The notes beneath the pieces were generated by a model that was not told the DNA's origin, made no database searches, and saw nothing but the letters and a program-made list of their open reading frames with translations. A stretch of DNA of 64,000 bases from Alphaproteobacteria bacterium (GTDB taxonomy: Bacteria > Pseudomonadota > Alphaproteobacteria > Micavibrionales > Micavibrionaceae): contig WGMJ01000002.1 of NCBI GenBank assembly GCA_016125135.1, forward strand, positions 41,840 to 105,839. The letters are read 5' to 3'. Made by a program: the position numbers and the translations under genes. Below are positions 61,137-64,000 of the stretch, piece after piece. Position 1 is the stretch's first letter. The number at the start of each line of letters is the position of its first letter.

Positions 61137-62009
61137 ATGAATATTACTGACACAGAAAAGCAGTTTGAAAAAAATCCGTTAGCTTTTCCTGATAATAAGA
61201 ATTTTTTTGTAATTGTTGGAAGTAATAACTCGGGTAAATCAACCCTTTTGCGCGCAATCAACAAAACATATGAGCCTGACTCATACTTGGTTAGTGTAAA
61301 CAGAACAATTTTAAAGGGAGAGGGGCCCTTAGATAAAAATTATCAAAACAATTATAGGGGCTATACAGCTGGCCTTAGAAGAGCTGAGGATGATAACTTC
61401 GAAAAGAGCATTTACGCGCTCCAAGATTTTTTCAATCTTAAAAATCTACAAAGGGAGCCCATTGTTAATTGGTACAACAATTATTTTCCCAATCAGATGA
61501 TAGAAGAGCGTGAAGATCCGGAAAATGACGCGTCTCCAATGTTTCTTAAAGTCAATGGCCATTCCATTACTAAGCAAGGCTCTGGGATGAGATCTGTATT
61601 AGAAATCTTTGTAAAACTGTTTGACCCTACTATAAAAATTCTATGTATAGACGAGCCAGAATTGGGCCTTGAACCTATTCTTCAAAAATACCTTTTCCGC
61701 GCTATAAAGGATAAGGCTTCAAATGATAAGAAAATATTCATTTCTACTCATTCCCATCATTTTTTAGATCGTGAAGAAGAAAATAACTACGTTTGCAAAA
61801 GAAATTCTGCTGGAAAAATATATATAGACCAGACAAACGACTTGAAAGAAATTATTTTTAGACTGCTTGGCAATACATTGTCGGGGTTTTTACTGCCAGA
61901 AAAAATAGTTATCGTTGAAGGGGGCTCGGATGACATCTATTTAAGCGGTTGCCTAAAGTTACTAGGTAAGACGGATTGTAGCGCGCATAATTCAGGGGGG
62001 GGACAGTAA
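61137..62009 (+). CDS. OLD-like AAA ATPase, N-terminal part (frameshifted gene)
   Basis: This frame encodes 290 residues: an ABC-type/AAA15 ATPase with Walker A GSNNSGKST (Lys34), signature-like GSGMRSVLEIF, Walker B ILCIDEPELGLEP and switch STHSHHF. It then has the first half of a TOPRIM nuclease-like domain (IVIVEGGSDDIYLSG). The frame ends soon after a run of eight G; removing one G would join it to the 62044 frame for about 424 residues. OLD-family ATPase-nucleases often serve phage defence. Base composition is far more AT-rich than the neighbours, and it follows tRNA-Gln, so it was probably acquired. Confidence 0.78.
   Translation: MNITDTEKQFEKNPLAFPDNKNFFVIVGSNNSGKSTLLRAINKTYEPDSYLVSVNRTILKGEGPLDKNYQNNYRGYTAGLRRAEDDNFEKSIYALQDFFNLKNLQREPIVNWYNNYFPNQMIEEREDPENDASPMFLKVNGHSITKQGSGMRSVLEIFVKLFDPTIKILCIDEPELGLEPILQKYLFRAIKDKASNDKKIFISTHSHHFLDREEENNYVCKRNSAGKIYIDQTNDLKEIIFRLLGNTLSGFLLPEKIVIVEGGSDDIYLSGCLKLLGKTDCSAHNSGGGQ
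61995..62002 (+). repeat. G8 homopolymer at the frameshift point
   Basis: Eight consecutive G at the point where the two OLD-like frames part. In AT-rich DNA such a run is unusual. A change by one base (deletion of one or insertion of two) restores the full reading frame. Confidence 0.85.
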
Positions 62010-62043
62010 CCACTCCTATGCGATTAATGCTATTGATCAATTC

Positions 62044-62409
62044 TTGAGATTTAATAGTACAAATCTAGCAGTTTATAAAGAAAAGGTATTTGTAATTGCC
62101 GACAAGCAAACAAAAAATACCTCCGTTCGTCTTTGGGAAAACTTATTGAGTAGCCCCCAAAAGCAACTAAAAGTGCTTAATAAGAATGGTATTGAATATT
62201 ATTACCCTGAAAGAATTCTCCAAAGTATATTTAACTGTAAAAAATCTAGAGATACGATTGTCGAAGGTTATTTAAGGTCAAAGCCTAATGAGTTTAATAA
62301 TATTAGGCTTTCAAAAATTGAGCTGTCAAAAAAAGTAGTTGAGCTGTTGGACACCAACGATATGAATGAAAAAAATAATGAGTTTTTAGATTTTTTAAAA
62401 ACGATTTAG
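62044..62409 (+). CDS. OLD-like ATPase, C-terminal part (TOPRIM remainder)
   Basis: This frame continues the protein begun at 61137. Before its ATG the frame reads DSNHSYAINAIDQFL straight from the G run. VFVIADKQTKN (about 20 residues in) corresponds to the second acidic motif of TOPRIM domains, with the usual DxD altered. The rest is Lys/Asn-rich and helical, as expected of the OLD C-terminus. Alone, this 121-residue piece should have no ATPase; it needs fusion or frameshifting. Same AT-rich composition as the first part. Confidence 0.6.
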   Translation: MRFNSTNLAVYKEKVFVIADKQTKNTSVRLWENLLSSPQKQLKVLNKNGIEYYYPERILQSIFNCKKSRDTIVEGYLRSKPNEFNNIRLSKIELSKKVVELLDTNDMNEKNNEFLDFLKTI

Positions 62410-62605
62410 ATTTTTAGCTTTAGATCCTTCAAGCCTATTTCTTCACCACAATGAATTTGTATTTGTTGAAGGCTTTCGGCGCATCATCCTGTGCAGGATA
62501 GGCAGATATATCCTCTATCTCGAGAAGGGGCCATGGAAAGGGGATGGAATGGGATATTCAGATTTATTGGCAAATTCCAACCTTAATGAAGCCCAGCCAG
62601 CAGGC
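62410..62605. other. intergenic region without genes
   Basis: 196 bases between the OLD-like fragment and the MBG exoprotein end. It has a short palindrome ATCCTGTGCAGGAT. No copy of the tRNA 3' end is found, so no attachment-site repeat marks the right edge of the acquired segment. Confidence 0.4.
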
Positions 62606-64000
62606 TTAGCCGCCGCCACCAAAAATTCGCTGTAAAGCGGCCGTGATTGCGAGCATAAACTTGCGCTCACGCTGATCATCGTAAATATCGCGGTCGTCAA
62701 TCACGACAAGTTCTACCCCCTCGGAGTTGCTGCGCACACCTTCATAATAATGGTAGGCGGCCGGTATATAAAGTCTTTCCAGAGCGTCAGTTACAGTTGT
62801 TACAGTGCCAGGCAAAGCTGCTGCACTGTTCGGTGGTGTTGTGGGTGGCGTATTAACAGGGGGTATAACAGGTGGCGGGGCTGGCAAAGCCGTAATGTCA
62901 AAAACACCGTCTACATAAATAAAGTTATAGTTATTATCTGCTGCACCTGCTGCTGAAATGGTATAAAGCCCAACTGGCGATGCTGCTGTGGCGTTCGAGG
63001 TTGCGGTTGCCGGCGTATCAATAACATTTGCATTCTCCCCGTTCTTGAATCCGCTATAAGATACGGTAAAGGCCGGGTCAGCTTCATCAACGGCGCGTGT
63101 TGCATTGTTTGCGGTTGCGGTCAGTGTAGCTTTTGTTACGGTGAGTGTGCCATCAATATAACTGAAATTATAGTTGTTATCTGTGCCACCTGAAGCGCTA
63201 ATAGCATAGCTGCCAACATTTGCTGCCGCCCCTGCTGAAGAAGCGCTTGCCAGATTATTCAGAACGCTTTCATCCTCGCCGTTTTTGAAACCCGTATAGG
63301 CAATTGTGAAGGCGGGGTTGGCATCGCCATATTCACGCGTTGCATTCCCTACCGTTGCAGTCACCGTTGCTTTGCCAACTGTTAGGACGCCATCAATGTA
63401 GTTGAATGTGTAATTTGTTGCGGCCGCACCACTAGCAAAGACAGCGTAAGTGCCGACATTCGAGAGGTTGTCAGCAGTTGTTGTTGCTGTGGCTAAAGAG
63501 GAGAAAGCGGCGCTATCTTCACCATTCTTGAAGCCTGTATATGCAACTGTGAAGGCAGGGTTGCTGTCACCATATTCGCGCGCTGCACTGCTGGCCGTAA
63601 CATCAATGGCCGCGGCAACAACATTTAATGTTCCATCAGCGTATGTAAAGTTATAGTTGTTATCGACTGCTCCTATGGCAGAAATTGCGTAAGTGCCGAC
63701 ATTTGAGGTTGCATTCGCTGCTGAAGACGCTGTTGCGAGCGTATCAATAACGGCAGAGGTTTCACCATTCTTGAAGCCTGTATAGGCAACTGTAAAGGTG
63801 GGGTTGGCATCACCGTACTCTCTTGAACCGTTTTGTGCGGTTGCTGTTAAAGTTGCTTTCGAAACCGTAAGCGTACCATCCACATAGCTGAAATTATCAT
63901 TATTGTCCGTTGCTCCTGTTGCGGCGATCGCATAAGTACCAACGTTTGAGGTTGCATTCGCTGCTGAGGAGGCAGTTGCGAGTGTATCAATAACGGCAGA
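62606..64000 (-). CDS. large MBG-repeat exoprotein, C-terminal part
   Basis: The frame enters from the right window edge (its start is outside) and ends at 62606. At least four and a half copies of an approximately 81-residue MBG domain are visible: each has REYGDANPAFTVAYTGFKNG, a Ser/Thr/Ala stretch, VGTYAISA, NNYNFxYxDGTLTV. They end with a Pro-rich linker (PPPVIPPVNTPPTTPP) and an Arg/Tyr-rich C-terminal domain (about 80 residues) ending RIFGGGG. MBG repeats are common in TpsA-like filamentous proteins, so this is probably a second two-partner or type I secreted adhesin. Confidence 0.88.
   Translation of the reverse strand, partial: SAVIDTLATASSAANATSNVGTYAIAATGATDNNDNFSYVDGTLTVSKATLTATAQNGSREYGDANPTFTVAYTGFKNGETSAVIDTLATASSAANATSNVGTYAISAIGAVDNNYNFTYADGTLNVVAAAIDVTASSAAREYGDSNPAFTVAYTGFKNGEDSAAFSSLATATTTADNLSNVGTYAVFASGAAATNYTFNYIDGVLTVGKATVTATVGNATREYGDANPAFTIAYTGFKNGEDESVLNNLASASSAGAAANVGSYAISASGGTDNNYNFSYIDGTLTVTKATLTATANNATRAVDEADPAFTVSYSGFKNGENANVIDTPATATSNATAASPVGLYTISAAGAADNNYNFIYVDGVFDITALPAPPPVIPPVNTPPTTPPNSAAALPGTVTTVTDALERLYIPAAYHYYEGVRSNSEGVELVVIDDRDIYDDQRERKFMLAITAALQRIFGGGG
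62880..64000 (-). repeat. MBG-domain tandem repeats, about 243 bp each
   Basis: The CATCAAT/CATCCAC-type segment recurs at about 62907, 63151, 63391, 63634 and 63877, a period of 240-244 bases. The copies are close but not identical, and the array continues past the window. Confidence 0.85.

Noticed and set aside
55515..62409. UvrD helicase plus OLD-like ATPase as a Gabija-type pair
   Set aside because: The genes are 3.4 kb apart, convergently separated by unrelated genes, and the helicase is a full-length PcrA/UvrD with the RNA polymerase-binding tail.

Overview
The window reads as chromosomal DNA of a free-living Gram-negative bacterium, most likely an alphaproteobacterium of moderate GC content. 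Pointers are overlapping pyrB-pyrC genes without a regulatory subunit, a prkA-yeaH-spoVR operon, a PodJ-like Sel1/peptidoglycan-binding protein, many GGAAC-N16/17-CGTT promoters of the kind used by EcfG sigma factors, and a TTAA-N7-TTAAC CtrA-type site. I cannot name the genus. Gene density is high and no intergenic gap exceeds about 300 bases. I see no insertion sequence, prophage or CRISPR array.

Layout. 1-3.5 kb: an RND efflux pump (3' part of the pump gene missing) and its adaptor. 3.6-8.2 kb: a surface O-acyltransferase, pyrC and pyrB, and a small exported protein. 8.2-13.5 kb: spoVR, yeaH and prkA. 13.7-22 kb: a sugar-nucleotide-type epimerase and a hexuronate block (uxuA, uxuB, kdgK, eda) with a LysR regulator and proteins of unknown role. 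22-32.3 kb: a Kef-type antiporter, then a divergent two-partner secretion pair (TpsB transporter and a 2163-residue beta-helix exoprotein). 32.4-34.9 kb: an MBOAT O-acyltransferase and its periplasmic partner.

35-52 kb is a general-stress neighbourhood. It has an ECF sigma factor, an OmpR-type regulator, two hybrid histidine kinases and about fifteen small genes for lipoproteins, glycine-zipper, PRC-barrel, CsbD, DUF1328, DUF883-like and EF-hand proteins. I find ten matches to one ECF-type promoter here, and three of them form pairs with back-to-back -35 boxes. A TonB receptor, a YfiR protein and a hybrid kinase form a separate sensory operon inside it.

52-60.8 kb holds an LplT-like transporter, small unknown genes, a MurQ-like SIS protein, a UvrD-type helicase, an unknown protein and the PodJ-like protein. 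At 61 kb a tRNA-Gln is followed by an AT-rich OLD-like ATPase gene split by a frameshift at a run of eight G. The window ends inside a second large exoprotein built of MBG repeats.

Working together: the uronate genes convert fructuronate and ketodeoxygluconate to pyruvate and glyceraldehyde 3-phosphate; the exoproteins, O-acyltransferases and TonB operon shape and read the cell surface; and the stress cluster probably responds to one sigma factor.
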